This document shows positions 41,984 to 52,791 of a stretch of 64,000 nt of DNA, piece by piece. The stretch covers positions 287,914,971 through 287,978,970 of the forward strand of contig CM037878.1 in NCBI GenBank assembly GCA_021292165.1, written 5' to 3'. Under the pieces are notes generated by a model. It was not told where the DNA came from. It saw only the letters and a program-made list of their open reading frames with translations, and did no database searches. A program made the translations under genes and the position numbers. How positions within the stretch are numbered: position 1 is the stretch's first letter; each line of letters opens with the position of its first letter. The stretch is from Shinisaurus crocodilurus. Taxonomy: Eukaryota; Chordata; Lepidosauria; Squamata; Shinisauridae.

Positions 41984-42216
41984 CGTATTTGGCACTTTCA
42001 AGTGACAAAGCACTTCACATCCATAATCTTCTTGCAATCCTTACCAGCATCGCCCTGCAAAGTATCCCACAGATCGCGGACTGGGGTGGGTGGGGGGTGA
42101 GATGAGGCTGGGCAAGCGTATCTTGACTAAATGAAATGTTATTTGGAAAAGTTACCCAGGAGGGACACACTTCCTTCCCTCTATATTCTGCGCAAAGGCC
42201 CAAAAGTGAGCTACTC

Positions 42217-42564
42217 CAGTGCTTCTCAAATAGTGGGGCGGGGCCCCCAGGGGGGGCGCGAGGCTCCGTAAAGGGGGGCTCGTTTGACTTCAGTTAAAAG
42301 TTTTTTTTTAATATTGTGTTCCTTTAAATCCTGTGCTCCTTTAAATCTTTTCTGCTACAGTTAATAAAGCTATTCTTTGTTGTAAATTGATCCACATTTC
42401 TTTCTTTTTTTATTCTCTTATACGTTAATAAGGATACAGTGTTATGCAGAGGTGTACTTATAACAATTTTATAGACAAATGATACTATTTACAGTCGCGC
42501 GGGGGGCGCGAAATGTTTTCTTCTTCCTAGGGGGGGCATGACAGAAAATAATTGAGAAGCACTG
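42217..42564. mobile_element. non-autonomous hAT of ~350 bp, copy 2
   Basis: Ends as in copy 1. An exact 8-bp duplication, agctactc, lies at 42209-42216 and 42565-42572. It is almost identical to the copies at 27846 and 47786. Confidence 0.95.
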
Positions 42565-43618
42565 AGCTACTCTGACACAGACGGTCCTCATACGGAGACT
42601 TAGAACATTTCTGCTTGGAGGATGACTTGCAATTTCCCAAGGATGAAATTTGCCCAGCTATCGGATTGTAAATTCTTAGTTTCAAAATAGTCACCTAGTA
42701 AAGGCTCATTTCCTAGTTTATTTTGGCAACTTTAGACGTGAGAACATGAGGCGGAGGAATCAAAACCCAAGACCACCCTTCCCCTATTTCTGCTTTCTGG
42801 GATTATTCTGAGAATATCCACCTCCCCTCTTTTAAGGTTTAGTCCAAGTAATCCACCAAGCACTTGTAAAAGGGTCATTCCATGTAAAATCAACCCCCAA
42901 AAAAGAAAAATTTACCTCACCATCTGCGATTTTTTTAAAAACTGGCATACTGGTAGACCAGCATGAGAAATGAACATACACCAAATTATAGGTCATTATA
43001 CCTCACGGTTCAAAAGTACAGTGTGCTCAAAAAATGCCCAAAACACGATTTTTCAGCATTTGTGACTACACAAAAAGTATCATAACCTCCTTCAGAATTG
43101 ACCTTGAAAGTAAATCATGGTGCCATATGAAAGCTCTCAAACTACCCTTTTATTTGATATGTAACATGAAGCATGCATGTGAAATAAAATATTCAAGGTC
43201 ATAGTTTCTTTAATTTGACCTTGAATTCCAAAAAAACCAAAAAAAAATTTTTGCTGATATTTTTCCTCAGATAACCCATGTTTACCTTGATTATATGTAC
43301 CGATTTTCAGAACGGGGTTTCGAACAGTTCAGAAAATGTGAATGTTCTTATACATGCACAGTACCTCCCTACAATAACTTCGCCCCCTTATACACACTTA
43401 AAACAGAATTTTTTGGAGGGAAATTAAACTTAAGCCCGCCCCCTCCCTTCCGGGACCTTCAGGCTGAAACCAAACCAGGCATGGGTAGGCCTCAAACCTT
43501 CACAGAGATATATTTCTTTGGATGTCTACATTAAATCAAGCTTTACTCACAGATTCTGATAAGAAAAAAAGGGCAGGCCTGAAGCCGTGACAAGTGCCGA
43601 CCCCACTTCTGCTGCAAT

Positions 43619-44442
43619 GTGTTCATGACTTTTCAAATTGTTGAATTCCTGCACACCATTTCTACAGGTAGCGTAACTAAGATCTATTATTTCCCTGATG
43701 GTGCAGCAGCACAGTATAAAAGTAGTAAAAACTTCAACAACTTAACTAAGCATAAGTCAGATTTCGGTATCGATGCAGAATGGCACTTCTTTGCCACATC
43801 GCATGGAAAAGGGCCTTGTGTTGGCACCGTGAAATGGTTAGCTGCTCGAGCAAGTTTGCAGCATCCGTATGAAAAACAAATCATGACCCCTCATCAGTTC
43901 TTTGATTGGGCAAAGGAGAACATCACACAGGTTGCATTTCAATACACCACAAGTAAAGATTATGAACTGGAAGAAAAGCTTCTGAAATGTCGCTTCGAGA
44001 ATTCAAGACGATTCCTGGGACACAGAAAATTCACGCTGTAATTCCATTAACAAAACACACTGTTGCTACTATAAGATATTCATTTCAATGCGAATCCAGA
44101 AAAGAGACAGTGACTATTAAAGAAGGAGAACTGGAATTGCAAGAAATACGAGGATTTGTTACGTGCGTTTATATCTCACAATGGTGGTTAGGTTGTGTTT
44201 TACAAACAGATGATCAGAGAGCAGAAGTGTTAGTGAGCTTTCTTCATCCAGCTGGACCAGCAAAATCATTTACCGGTATGTATCCAGATAAACAAGATGT
44301 CCTATGGATACCATCTTCAGATGTTTTGACAAAAGCTGATCCTTGTTGCCCAACAGGGCACTTCTATACACTAACAGACAAAGAGTGTCAAGCAGCAACT
44401 TCAAGACTAGAAACTACTGTTATGAAAAGCTCCTTAATTTAG
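43619..44442 (+). pseudogene. transposase remnant, one frameshift, N-terminus missing
   Basis: Two overlapping frames (43619-44041 and 43987-44442) make about 270 codons of one protein if joined near 44000. The first has YYFPDGAAAQYK, whose Asp is a candidate catalytic residue of an RNase-H-like fold, then FFATSHGKGPC and VKWLAARASLQ. The second has TIPGTQKIHAVIPL, then a small beta-rich domain (RGFVTCVYISQWWLGCVL, VSFLHPAGPAKSF, VLWIPSSDVLTKADP). I recall similar proteins in Hydra, aphids and other invertebrates, and in those a C-D-G-x-G-G run follows SHGKG; here it is shortened, which may remove an active-site Asp (from memory, unverified). Sequence upstream of 43619 is not coding, so the N-terminal half is gone. 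Confidence 0.75.
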
Positions 44443-44628
44443 GACTTGTTAACAAAATGTTAGCAAGTAATATTTGAACTGCATAAAATCTGATCAGCAT
44501 ATATAAAAGTAAAATGGAAAATCTCATCTATGCACAATAATGGTTTTTCAAGCCCACATCTAAGTAAATCAAAATAACTATGCTAGTAAGAGTCCCATTT
44601 TGAAATCAAGTACATGTTTCCAGATAAG

Positions 44629-44872
44629 TTTATTTATTTATTTATTTATTATATTTATACCCCGCCTTTTTTTCCTGAAAGGAACCCAAGGCGGCTTACA
44701 TAATCCTCCTCCTCTCCATGTTATCCTCACAACAACCCTGTGAGATAGGTTAGGCTGAGAGTCAGTGACTGGCTCAAAGTCACCCAGTGAGTTTCATGGC
44801 CGAGCAGGGACTAGAACCCGGATCTCCCGAGTCCCAGTCCAACACCCTAACCACTACGCCACACTGGCTCTC
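44629..44872 (-). mobile_element. Sauria-type SINE inside the GGGTCATT transposon
   Basis: Complete reverse copy with a TTTA tail at the left and head ending 'cactacgccacactggctctc'. It post-dates the DNA transposon, so that transposon entered this locus while the SINE family was still active or earlier. Confidence 0.92.
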
Positions 44873-45954
44873 AGTGTTAAACGTTATTTAAAACAAAAGG
44901 AGTTTTTTGTCATTATTCAAGGTCAAACTTCTGTATATGTATTTGAAAAAAATAAAATGAACATGTTTTCCCCAAGCATACTGGTGAGTACCTTTTTTAA
45001 AGTACATATTTTAAACCTCATTCTTCTGAAAACAATAGGCCCTGCAACTTATTTTTTAATAAGCAGAACAAGTTCACCAAATCTTAAGCAATTTGCTTTC
45101 AGTTGGAAATATTCTTTGATTGATTTCATACCAGAATGACCACCCAGAGGAAGTATCATTATTCTACACAAAATGTCAGAAGTACCGTATGCTATTGCGA
45201 ATAAGAATACCTAATTTAGAGCTGCACAATTATGACAGGGTAGCTTGTACTTGTGCACAATGTTTTATTCAAAACCTAAGTGATAATGCGTATTTTCTTA
45301 AGATACGTACAGTGAGATAGCAATTCATAAGAACTATGACGCATACACACACAGAGCCCCAAAAGATGTAACTCGTTTTCTGTTAAGAACCCCATTTTGA
45401 AAATTGGTACATGTATTAAGCACTGTCAGATGAAATACTAAAACAAAAATCATGGAGAAAAAAAATTTAGTTTTTGCAGAATTCAAGGTCAAATTTTACT
45501 ATTTGACCTTGAATATATATTTATTCCAAAAAACCACTTATGTTACATATCACATGAAAGAGCATTTCAAAGGCTTTCCATCAACACCATGATTAACTTT
45601 CTAGGTTCTGTAGAACTGGAATTACTGTAATTTTAATGTTGTCCGACACACAAAAATTAACACTTTTCTTCATATTTTTGATTGCCATATCTCCAAAAGT
45701 TTTTGTCCCAGAAGCCTAATTTTGGGAGCAGCTTATTTTCTCAGCAGACCCAACAAGTTCACCAAGTTTTTTTCAAAATCGGTGACGGTCAGGTAAATTC
45801 ATTGGTTGATTTTACATGGAATGACCCAAAAAGGACTTCTTCCCAAGGAATGAGCCCCTCTGTCTCCTATAATCCAGTTACGAAGGGTTAATTGAAAATA
45901 AATCTCGCAAATAAATTCATCCGGAGACAACGTAAATGCGTTCATGGGCAGAGG

Positions 45955-46145
45955 CAAGATGTGAATCGGGGGTCTCCCGATTTGTCGCTCAGTCTCTTAG
46001 CCACTACGCCAGCCTTCTCCAGTCTGGCGCCCTCCGGATGTCGTGGACTTCAACTCCCATCAGCCCCAGCCAGCGTGGCCAATGGTGTGGAATGCTGGGA
46101 GTCGTAGTCCAAAGCATCTGGAGAGCACGAGGTTGGGGAAGGCTG
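45955..46145. mobile_element. SINE head fragment and hAT MITE-B
   Basis: 'gggggtctcccgatttgtcgctcagtctcttagccactacgc' (45970-46009) looks like a decayed Sauria-type head. MITE-B follows at 46010-46145 (CAGCCTTCTCCAGTCTGG to GGTTGGGGAAGGCTG). Confidence 0.7.
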
Positions 46146-46727
46146 GCCCCGCACCAGCTCTCGTGGAGTTCCGAAGAACCCACCACGCCTCGCACTTTCG
46201 AGATTCTCCCCCAGCCGGCAAACAGAGCCAGGGCCAAATTCAGATTCAGACTTCCAGGGAAGCCATATTAAAAAAAAAGGCAGAAGAGTCCAAATGGAGC
46301 GAGCGTGCCCCAGAAAGCATGCCCGGTATTTAATCAAACCGGCATAGCTCCAATTAACCAAGGGTTCCCATCCTTCTGGGGGAAAGAAGTGTTTCCCCCT
46401 CGCCGCACAGAGCACATATAAAGGGGGGGGGGCATCTGTTATATTAATCCAGCCTTACGACTAAGTGCACAAAAGCTACTACCCTATAAATAACGGTAAT
46501 AAGGAATAATAATACGGCTCCACAAAACCTTTACCGGGGCCTGCTTGCTGATGTGTACCAGCGCTAGACATTTGCAGACTCAAAGGGGGTGGAGAGCGGG
46601 GGAAGAGAACCAGGGGACCAACTTTTGAAAAGCTTCTCCGCCCCGGTAGCTATTTCAGCTTCTCAGTCACCTGCCTCGCACTCGCCATCCGGGGAACAAA
46701 AACAGAAGCCCACGAGGGAGAGTAAGT
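46146..46727. other. no gene or clear repeat seen
   Basis: Unassigned intron-like sequence with a G-run near 46420. Confidence 0.4.
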
Positions 46728-46728
46728 A

Positions 46729-47130
46729 CAGTCATGCCTTGGATTGAGAGCATAATTCGTTCCGGAAACGTGCTTGTTTGTAATCCAAAACACTCTTATA
46801 TCAAAACGAAATCCCCCCCAAAAAAAAATCTGTACAGAGATTTTTAATTTAAGCCGTACTACAGTACAGTCATGCCTTGGATTGAGAGCATAATTCGTTC
46901 CGGAAACGTGCTTGTAATCCAAAACACTCTTATATCAAAACGAAATCCCTCCAAAAAAATCTGTACAGAGATTTTTAATTTAAGCCGTACTACAGTACAG
47001 TCATGCCTTGGATTGAGAGCATAATTTGTTCCGGAAACGTGCTTGTAATCCAAAACACTCTTATATCAAAACGAAATCCCCCCCAAAAAAATCTGTACAG
47101 AGATTTTTAATTTAAGCCATACTACGGTAC
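46729..47130 (-). repeat. three tandem half-copies of the mariner-like MITE
   Basis: Three direct units start at 46729, 46867 and 46998 (period ~131-138 bp). Each begins CAGTCATGCCTTGGATTG and ends at the internal 'gccgtactacagta', so each is only the first half of the element seen whole at 37096-37347. The far end never appears. Confidence 0.93.
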
Positions 47131-47549
47131 AGTATGATATTAGTACTTCAAAGCCAGCCAACATCCCTAACGGACAGAAATTGGGCTGCTAAAACATGTC
47201 CACTCTGCGCTTACCACCTCCCCCGGGATTGTGTTTCCCCCCCCCCCCCGAGAGCCACTCCCAGCCTTCCGAAAGCAGGCTCCGAGGCTTCTGACACAAG
47301 CCGGCAACTCCGAATTCCCAGGGCGTCCGCAGCGCTGCCATGGGGGGGGGGGGGAACGCAGGCTATGAATGATTCAGGCCTCCGCCAGTTAGCATTTCAC
47401 GTACAGAAATAAGACAGGAAGCAAGACAAGGGGGGGGGGATTAATTATTCACATTTCTGCAACGTGCACCAGTGAAAGCACACGCGCAAACATATAGAGG
47501 GAGGGGGGAGGGAAAATCCCACATCATCCAACAATCTTCACTTCTGAGA
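47131..47549. other. no gene or clear repeat seen
   Basis: C- and G-runs at 47237-47250 and 47342-47353. The GA repeat at 47549-47580 begins the sequence copied at 63282. Confidence 0.4.
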
Positions 47550-47550
47550 A

Positions 47551-47581
<31 letters not shown>

Positions 47582-47634
47582 ACAGAATCTCCCAGGAGAT
47601 CCCAAAATCATTTTTGCTGAATGATAATTCAAAC

Positions 47635-48419
47635 CAGTGTTCTCCAACCTTGGGTCCCCAGATGTTTTTGGCCTACAACTCCCAGCATGCCCCGGCCAGC
47701 GTAGCTGTGGAGAACACTGGTGTAGATGATGCAGATTATCCTCTTGCAGATAAAGTGCAGACAGAAGCCACATGTGAATCTAAACCAGTGCTTCTCAAAT
47801 AGTGGGGCGGGCCCCCCAGGGGGGGCGCGAGGCTCCGTAAAGGGGGGCTCGTTTGACCTCAGTTAAAAGTTTTTTTTAATATTGTGTTCCTTTAAATCCT
47901 GTGCTCCTTTAAATCTTTTCTGCTACAGTTAATGAAGCTATTCTTTGTTGTAAATTGATCCACATTTCTTTCTTTTTTTATTCTCTTATACGTTAATAAG
48001 GATACAGTGTTATGCAGAGGTGTACTTATAACAATTTTATAGACAAATGATACTATTTACAGTCGCGCGGGGGGGGCGCGAAATGTTTTCTTCTTCCTAG
48101 GGGGGGGCATGACAGAAAATAATTGAGAAGCACTGATCTAAACAAACAAGTAGCCATTTATAGCCGTATCCTCCATGCATTTGTGTAACACCGTCCACCC
48201 ACGTGTTTGCTTTTACCCGAAAAGCATGTTTAGATTCACATGTGGCTTCTGTCTGCACTTTATCTGCAAGGGGATCATCTACACCAGTGTTCTCCAACCT
48301 TGGGTCCCCAGATGTTTTTGGCCTACAGCTCCCAGCATGCCCCAGCCAGCGTAGCTGGCTGGGGCATGCTGGGAGCTGTAGGCCAAAAACATCTGGGGAC
48401 CCAAGGTTGGAGAACACTG
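47635..48419. mobile_element. composite MITE-A pair around an inverted flank duplication
   Basis: Layout: truncated MITE-A (47635-47719), segment F2 (47720-47785), a ~350-bp hAT (47786-48135), about 84 bp unassigned, F2 in inverse (48228-48284), full MITE-A (48285-48419). The outer octamers attcaaac (47627-47634) and gtttaaac (48420-48427) match at 6 of 8, and the copy of the left flank at 63339-63346 reads ctttaaac, 7 of 8. Without the nested hAT the composite is about 427 bp. Confidence 0.75.
47786..48135. mobile_element. non-autonomous hAT of ~350 bp, copy 3
   Basis: An exact 8-bp duplication, atctaaac (47778-47785 and 48136-48143). It inserted into the F2 segment after F2 had already been duplicated, because the inverted F2 copy lacks it. 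Confidence 0.95.
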
Positions 48420-48634
48420 GTTTAAACACTTGCAAATGAGCTGTAGGCCAAAAACATCTGGGGACCCAAGGCTGGAGAACACTGGTTTAAACACTTGCAA
48501 ATGAGCTGTAGGCCAAAAACATCTGGGGACCCAAGGCTGGAGAACACTGGTTTAAACACTTGCAAATGAGCTGTAGGCCAAAAACATCTGGGGACCCAAG
48601 GCTGGAGAACACTGGTTTAAACACTTGCAAATGA
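48420..48634 (+). repeat. 65-bp tandem repeat of MITE arm plus flank
   Basis: Three units of 65 bp start at 48420, 48485 and 48550, with a partial unit at 48615-48634. Each unit is 20 bp of flank (gtttaaacacttgcaaatga) plus the last 45 bp of MITE-A. The units are identical. The junction falls in a shared 'gagc'. Confidence 0.97.
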
Positions 48635-48640
48635 GCACAG

Positions 48641-49230
48641 GAGTCAAGGAGAAAAGGGTTAGGCATCTCCCGCCCCCGCCCCAATTTTGATTTCACACCA
48701 CCGCCAGTAACAGACGCCAAAGAGGATGCATCGTCTCTGAGCTGCACCCCAGTTTTGAAATCTCTTTTGTTAGAAAGGTCCTGTTCGGGGTGGGGGTGGG
48801 GAGTGGAGGTGATTAGCTGATGGCTTTTCTGCCCGACTCTGAAGTTTCCATTTACCGTATCTGTTGGAACATCTCTTCATTTTGTCGATTGGGGTATTGT
48901 CGCTGTTAATTTGTCGAACCGCTGTCTGTCCGTGTGTGGAAAAAGGCAGGGTATAATAATAAGTTATTCTAATCAATCATTCTAGGAGAATGACGATTAT
49001 GATCAGCAAGGGCCAGAAAGAAGGCCTGTATGTTGCACAGAAATGCGGCAGGGGAAAGAGATTTCAGGCATGATAACGCTCTCTCCCTCTCTCTCTCTCA
49101 TTTCTTTTTTTTTGCAGCCAATTTCCTTCCTCCCGCGGAAAGTACTAGGAGCCATCAAGAATCAAACTGCTCCCGCCTGCAGACTGCTGCCCTGGGTTCC
49201 CCATTTGAGTTACACCCTATTGCAGCCTTC
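48641..49230. other. no gene; short LINE-like tail
   Basis: 'ttgtcgaaccgctgtctgtccgtgtgtggaaaaaggcagggtataataataa' (48910-48965) may be a LINE or SINE tail. A CT tract lies at 49079-49100. No exon is supported. Confidence 0.35.
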
Positions 49231-49231
49231 C

Positions 49232-50398
49232 AGAAGTTTTAAGAAGAGCCCTGCTGGATCAGACCAAGGGTCCATCTCGTCCAGCCTTCTGTTCACACAG
49301 TGGCCAACCAGCTGCTCATGGGAAACCCACAAGCAGGACGTGAGTGCAACAGCACCCACCTGCCCATGTTCCCCGGCAACTGGAGTACATAGGCAGACTG
49401 CCTCTGATACTGGAAGCGGCATCAGGGCTAGTAGCCATGGATAGCTTTCTCTTCCATGAATATGTTTGTCCAATCCCCTTTTAAAGCCCTCCAAATTGGT
49501 ACTGTACTATGTGTGAAGAAGGGCTTCCTTCGATCTGTCCTGAATCTCCCACCAATCAGCTGCAATGAGTTCCACTGGGAACCCACAAGCAGGACCTGAG
49601 TGCAACAGCACCCTCCCGCCCATGTTCCTCAGCAGCTGGTGTATATAGGCATACTGCCTCTGGTACCGGACGCAGCGTATAGTCATCAGGACTAGTCGCC
49701 ATTGATCGCCTTCTCCTCCATGAATTTGTCTAATCCCCTTTTAAAGCCCTCCAAATTGGTGGTCATCATCACCACATCTTGGGGAAGAGAATTCCATAGT
49801 TTAACTGTGTGCTGTGTGAAGGAGCCCTTCCTTTGATCTGTCCTGAATCTCCCACCAATCAGCTGCATGAGATCACCCCTTTGGGTTCTGGTATTTTGAG
49901 AGAGGGAGAAAAATGTCTCCCTGTCCACTTTCTCCACACCACGCATAATTTAGAACGCCTCTATGATGTCTCCCCTTCTCTCGCCTTTTTTCTAAGCCAA
50001 GCAATCCCAGCTGCTGTAACCTTCCCTCGTAGGGGACTTGCTCCAGCCCCTGGATCATTTTAGTTGCCCTTCTCTGCACCTTTTTCCAACTCTGCAATGT
50101 CCTTGTTTAGGTGCGGCGACCAGAACTGTACACAGTATTCCAAGTGTGGTCACACCATAGATTTGTATAAGGGCAGTACAATCCTGGCAGTTTTATTCTC
50201 TATTTCTTTCCTAATTATGCCCAACATGGAGCTTGCCTTTTTCACAGCAGCCGCACACTGGGTCGACATTTTCATCGAGCCGTCCACCACAACCCCAAGA
50301 TCTCTTTCTTGGTCATTTACTGCTAGCTCCGATCTCATCGGCTTATACTTGAAGTTGGGATTATTTTGCCCCAACATCAATCACCTTACACTGAACCG
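49232..50398 (-). mobile_element. two CR1 3' ends in tandem, one reaching ORF2
   Basis: A reverse CR1 3' end (49232-49560) is followed by a second reverse copy (49575-50398) that repeats the 'caagcaggacctgagtgcaacagcaccc' region and extends into ORF2. The minus strand gives [41 protein letters not shown] and ELAVNDQERDLGVVVDGSMK in different frames, so the reverse transcriptase end is frameshifted. Confidence 0.9.
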
Positions 50399-50508
50399 CA
50401 TTTGGACTACAACTCCCAGCACGCCTGACCATTGGCCATGCTGGCTGGGGCTGATGGGAGCTAGTCCACAACATCTGGAGGGCCCCAGGCTGTGGAAAGC
50501 TGCCCTAG
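50398..50508. mobile_element. hAT MITE-B fragment
   Basis: 'tttggactacaactcccagcacgcc' to 'catctggagggccccaggctgtgg' at the end of the CR1. The left end is lost. Confidence 0.6.
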
Positions 50509-51042
50509 GGTGACCAAAGGAGGGTGCCGGATCATGCGAGCGCATCACAGCAACTCATACACTTCCCCGCTGAACGGATCTGTCTCTGCCCAAATAGGTC
50601 TAATGACCACCGCCCTATCCCAAGCAAACAAAATTCTAATATTTTCAAGCATGTGAACACCAGACACCAGTTCCAAAATCCTCCCGCTGCTGGGCCCTCT
50701 GTTAACAGCCCAGAAACACACGCCTCGCAACTCACGAGCGAGGAAATGTTTTGGCAGGCACTGCCCTACAAGGCGCTCTTTCCCGCTGCCAAGTTCTACT
50801 GCCTGGATGTTTTCAGTGCTGCCGAATCTGGCCCGGAGCCAAAAAAAAAAAAACCGTTTTTGCCATCACATCCCTGACAAAGTGTTGCTTCGGGTGTGGG
50901 AGGCAGGGAAGTCGACATAACTGAAGAGGAACAGAGTAGTTTCCATGGGGTTACTCGAAACCCCAACAGGGATACTGCAAAACTTCATCTCTCACCAAGA
51001 CCCAGTTACCATCTAGTGCCCCCCTTCAGTCTGCCTCCTCTT
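50509..51042. other. no gene or clear repeat seen
   Basis: Unassigned. The open frame at 50524-50877 (117 codons) has no recognisable domain. Confidence 0.4.
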
Positions 51043-51188
51043 CAGTTTCATAGATTTCACAGATCATAGAGTTGGAAGGAGCCTACAAGGCTATCAAGTC
51101 CAACCCCCTGCTTAATACAGGAAACTAGAGGAGGGGTCTCCCATCCAAGTAATAACCAGGCCTGATCCTGCTTAGCTTTCCACACTCA
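51043..51188 (-). mobile_element. 5S-rRNA-headed SINE, reverse, 5' truncated
   Basis: Tail, CR1-like part and 5S box C/box A region in reverse, ending at 'gcttagctttccacactcag'. The outer part of the head is missing. Confidence 0.88.
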
Positions 51189-51547
51189 GACTTCTTTCCT
51201 CCCCCACCTGCCACTTCTCAAATTACCACCCGCAGGAACCAACATCAATATTTTGACACAAGGCGCCATCTTGGTTGATGTTCCGTCCACACGTTGCTGC
51301 AGACAAGCGATCGAGATACTGGGGCCTTTGCCCCCTCAGCTCCTGTTGTTTCAGGAAGAGAATCCTTGGAGTATTATGGCCACCCCTAGACCCAAAGTTG
51401 GGACCCCATCAGACTGTTTCCCAAGGCCTTGGGGGAGGGACTACAGCACATCAATAGCATCACATGCATTGCTCAAGCAAAGCCCAGGTTCAATCCAGTT
51501 AAAAGAGTTCAGCTAGCAGGGCTTGAGATAGTCTCTCTCCGACCGAG

Positions 51548-51718
51548 ACCTGTGGCTTATGCTGGCTCAGCTTGTCTGAGTGTGGAAAGCTAAGTAGGGT
51601 CAGGCCTGGTTATTATTTGGATGGGAGACCCCTCCTCTAGTTTCCTGCATTGAGCAGGGGGTTGGACTCGATGGCCTTGTAGGCCCCTTCCAACTCTATG
51701 ACCTATGAAATCTATGAC
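51548..51718 (+). mobile_element. 5S-rRNA-headed SINE with CR1 tail
   Basis: Complete forward copy from 'acctgtggcttatgctggctcag' to 'ctatgacctatgaaatctatg'. A second tRNA-type SINE remnant may precede it (51440-51545). Confidence 0.9.
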
Positions 51719-51744
51719 CTTAAAGAGCCACTACCAGTCCAACA

Positions 51745-51946
51745 CTCTCATGCCGACCTCCCGAGTCCCAGTCCAACACTCTAACCCAGGGCTCTCCAAC
51801 CTTGGGTCCCCAGATGTTGCTGGCCTACAGCTCCCAGCATCCCCAGCCAGCATGGCTAATGGCAAGGGATTCTGGGAGCTGTAGTCCTGCAACATCTGGG
51901 GATCCAAAGTTAGAGAGCCCTACTCTAACCACTACACCACACTGGC
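51745..51946 (-). mobile_element. Sauria-type SINE head interrupted by a MITE
   Basis: The SINE head reads 'cctcccgagtcccagtccaacactctaacc' then, after the MITE at 51787-51922, 'actctaaccactacaccacactggc'. The repeated ctctaacc is the target duplication. Confidence 0.85.
51787..51922. mobile_element. hAT MITE-A, CAGGGCTCTCC variant
   Basis: A 136-bp palindrome from CAGGGCTCTCCAACC to 'gttagagagcccta'. An exact 8-bp duplication, ctctaacc (51779-51786 and 51923-51930). Confidence 0.92.
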
Positions 51947-51949
51947 ATT

Positions 51950-52108
51950 GTTTTTATGATGTTTTTATTGTTTGTATTTTATATTGTATTTTATTGTGTT
52001 TTGTCATTGCTATAAACTGCCCAGAGAGCTTTGGCTATTGGGCAGTATAGAAATGAAATGAAATGAATAATAATAATAACAACAACAACAATAACAACAA
52101 CAACAACA
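51950..52108 (+). mobile_element. L2-type LINE 3' tail and AAC repeat
   Basis: 'tgtatttt...taaactgcccagagagctttggctattgggcagtatag' followed by 'aatgaaatgaataataataac' and an (AAC)n tail to 52108. Confidence 0.8.
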
Positions 52109-52789
52109 GTGGCCAGTGTCTCAGCCTAGTCGGTCTAGCTGAGAACGTTTGCTAAAGAGCAGCTAATAAAGTATTCCAAATAAATACAACAGGTTGGAAT
52201 GCCTCAAGCTCAACGCTGCAGGTGGGAAAAAGTTCGCCAGCTATTAGAAAAAGATATGGTAGCTATTTCTATCAGAAACCCTTCCATGCCTACTGCAAAT
52301 GTAACTGTGAAAAGAAGAAAAAGACAACTCCCAGCAAGTTAATCGTTGAGAGAAGAGGCATACACAACTCGTGGCCAATTAGCCAGATGTGTTTTGCATG
52401 GGTAACCATGACATTCCAAACACACACACACACACACACACACTATTGCGAGGCCTGGATAATTGGGCGAGAAACACATCTGCAATTGTTATGAACTCAT
52501 TAGAAGATTACTTCCAATCTCACACACTGGGGAACAAATCAGGATTACCAAAAATACATTCTTTTCCTCCCGCAGAAGGGTTTGCAAACTCTTTTAGAAG
52601 CTCTGCTGCTTGAGCTGCCGCTGTTCACAGGAGCGCCCAATTAAGGCCTCCTGAATGAGCGGAAGGCAGGCTCATAAACTCAGGGGGAGCCCAGACAGCC
52701 GCCTCAACGGAGCGAAATGGTACCCAGCTGGATCACCACTTCACTTGCACTAAAATATCTCGACAGCTATTCCAGGGCCTGCATCAGCC
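52109..52789. other. no gene or clear repeat seen
   Basis: Unassigned, with one CA tract at 52425-52444. Confidence 0.4.
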
Positions 52790-52791
52790 CC

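Larger units (their letters stand above)
42872..45827 (+). mobile_element. 2,956-bp DNA transposon with GGGTCATTCC ends
   Basis: A 24-bp perfect terminal inverted repeat begins GGGTCATTCCATGTAAAATC at the left, and its complement ends the element at 45827. Beyond it the symmetry continues imperfectly: 'aaatttacctcacc...cgatttt' against 'gaatttacctgacc...cgatttt', and blocks such as 'taatcatggtg' and 'gatatgtaacat' appear inverted at both sides to ~350 bp. The flanks are ...gtaaaa and aaaaagg, compatible with a 4-bp AAAA target duplication. A transposase remnant lies inside and a Sauria-type SINE is inserted at 44629-44872. I cannot assign the superfamily firmly. A 4-bp duplication would fit Sola-like elements, but that is a guess. 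Confidence 0.88.

Noticed and set aside
48420..48634. CRISPR-like array
   Set aside because: The units are identical 65-mers made of MITE arm plus flank, with no distinct spacers, in a vertebrate genome.
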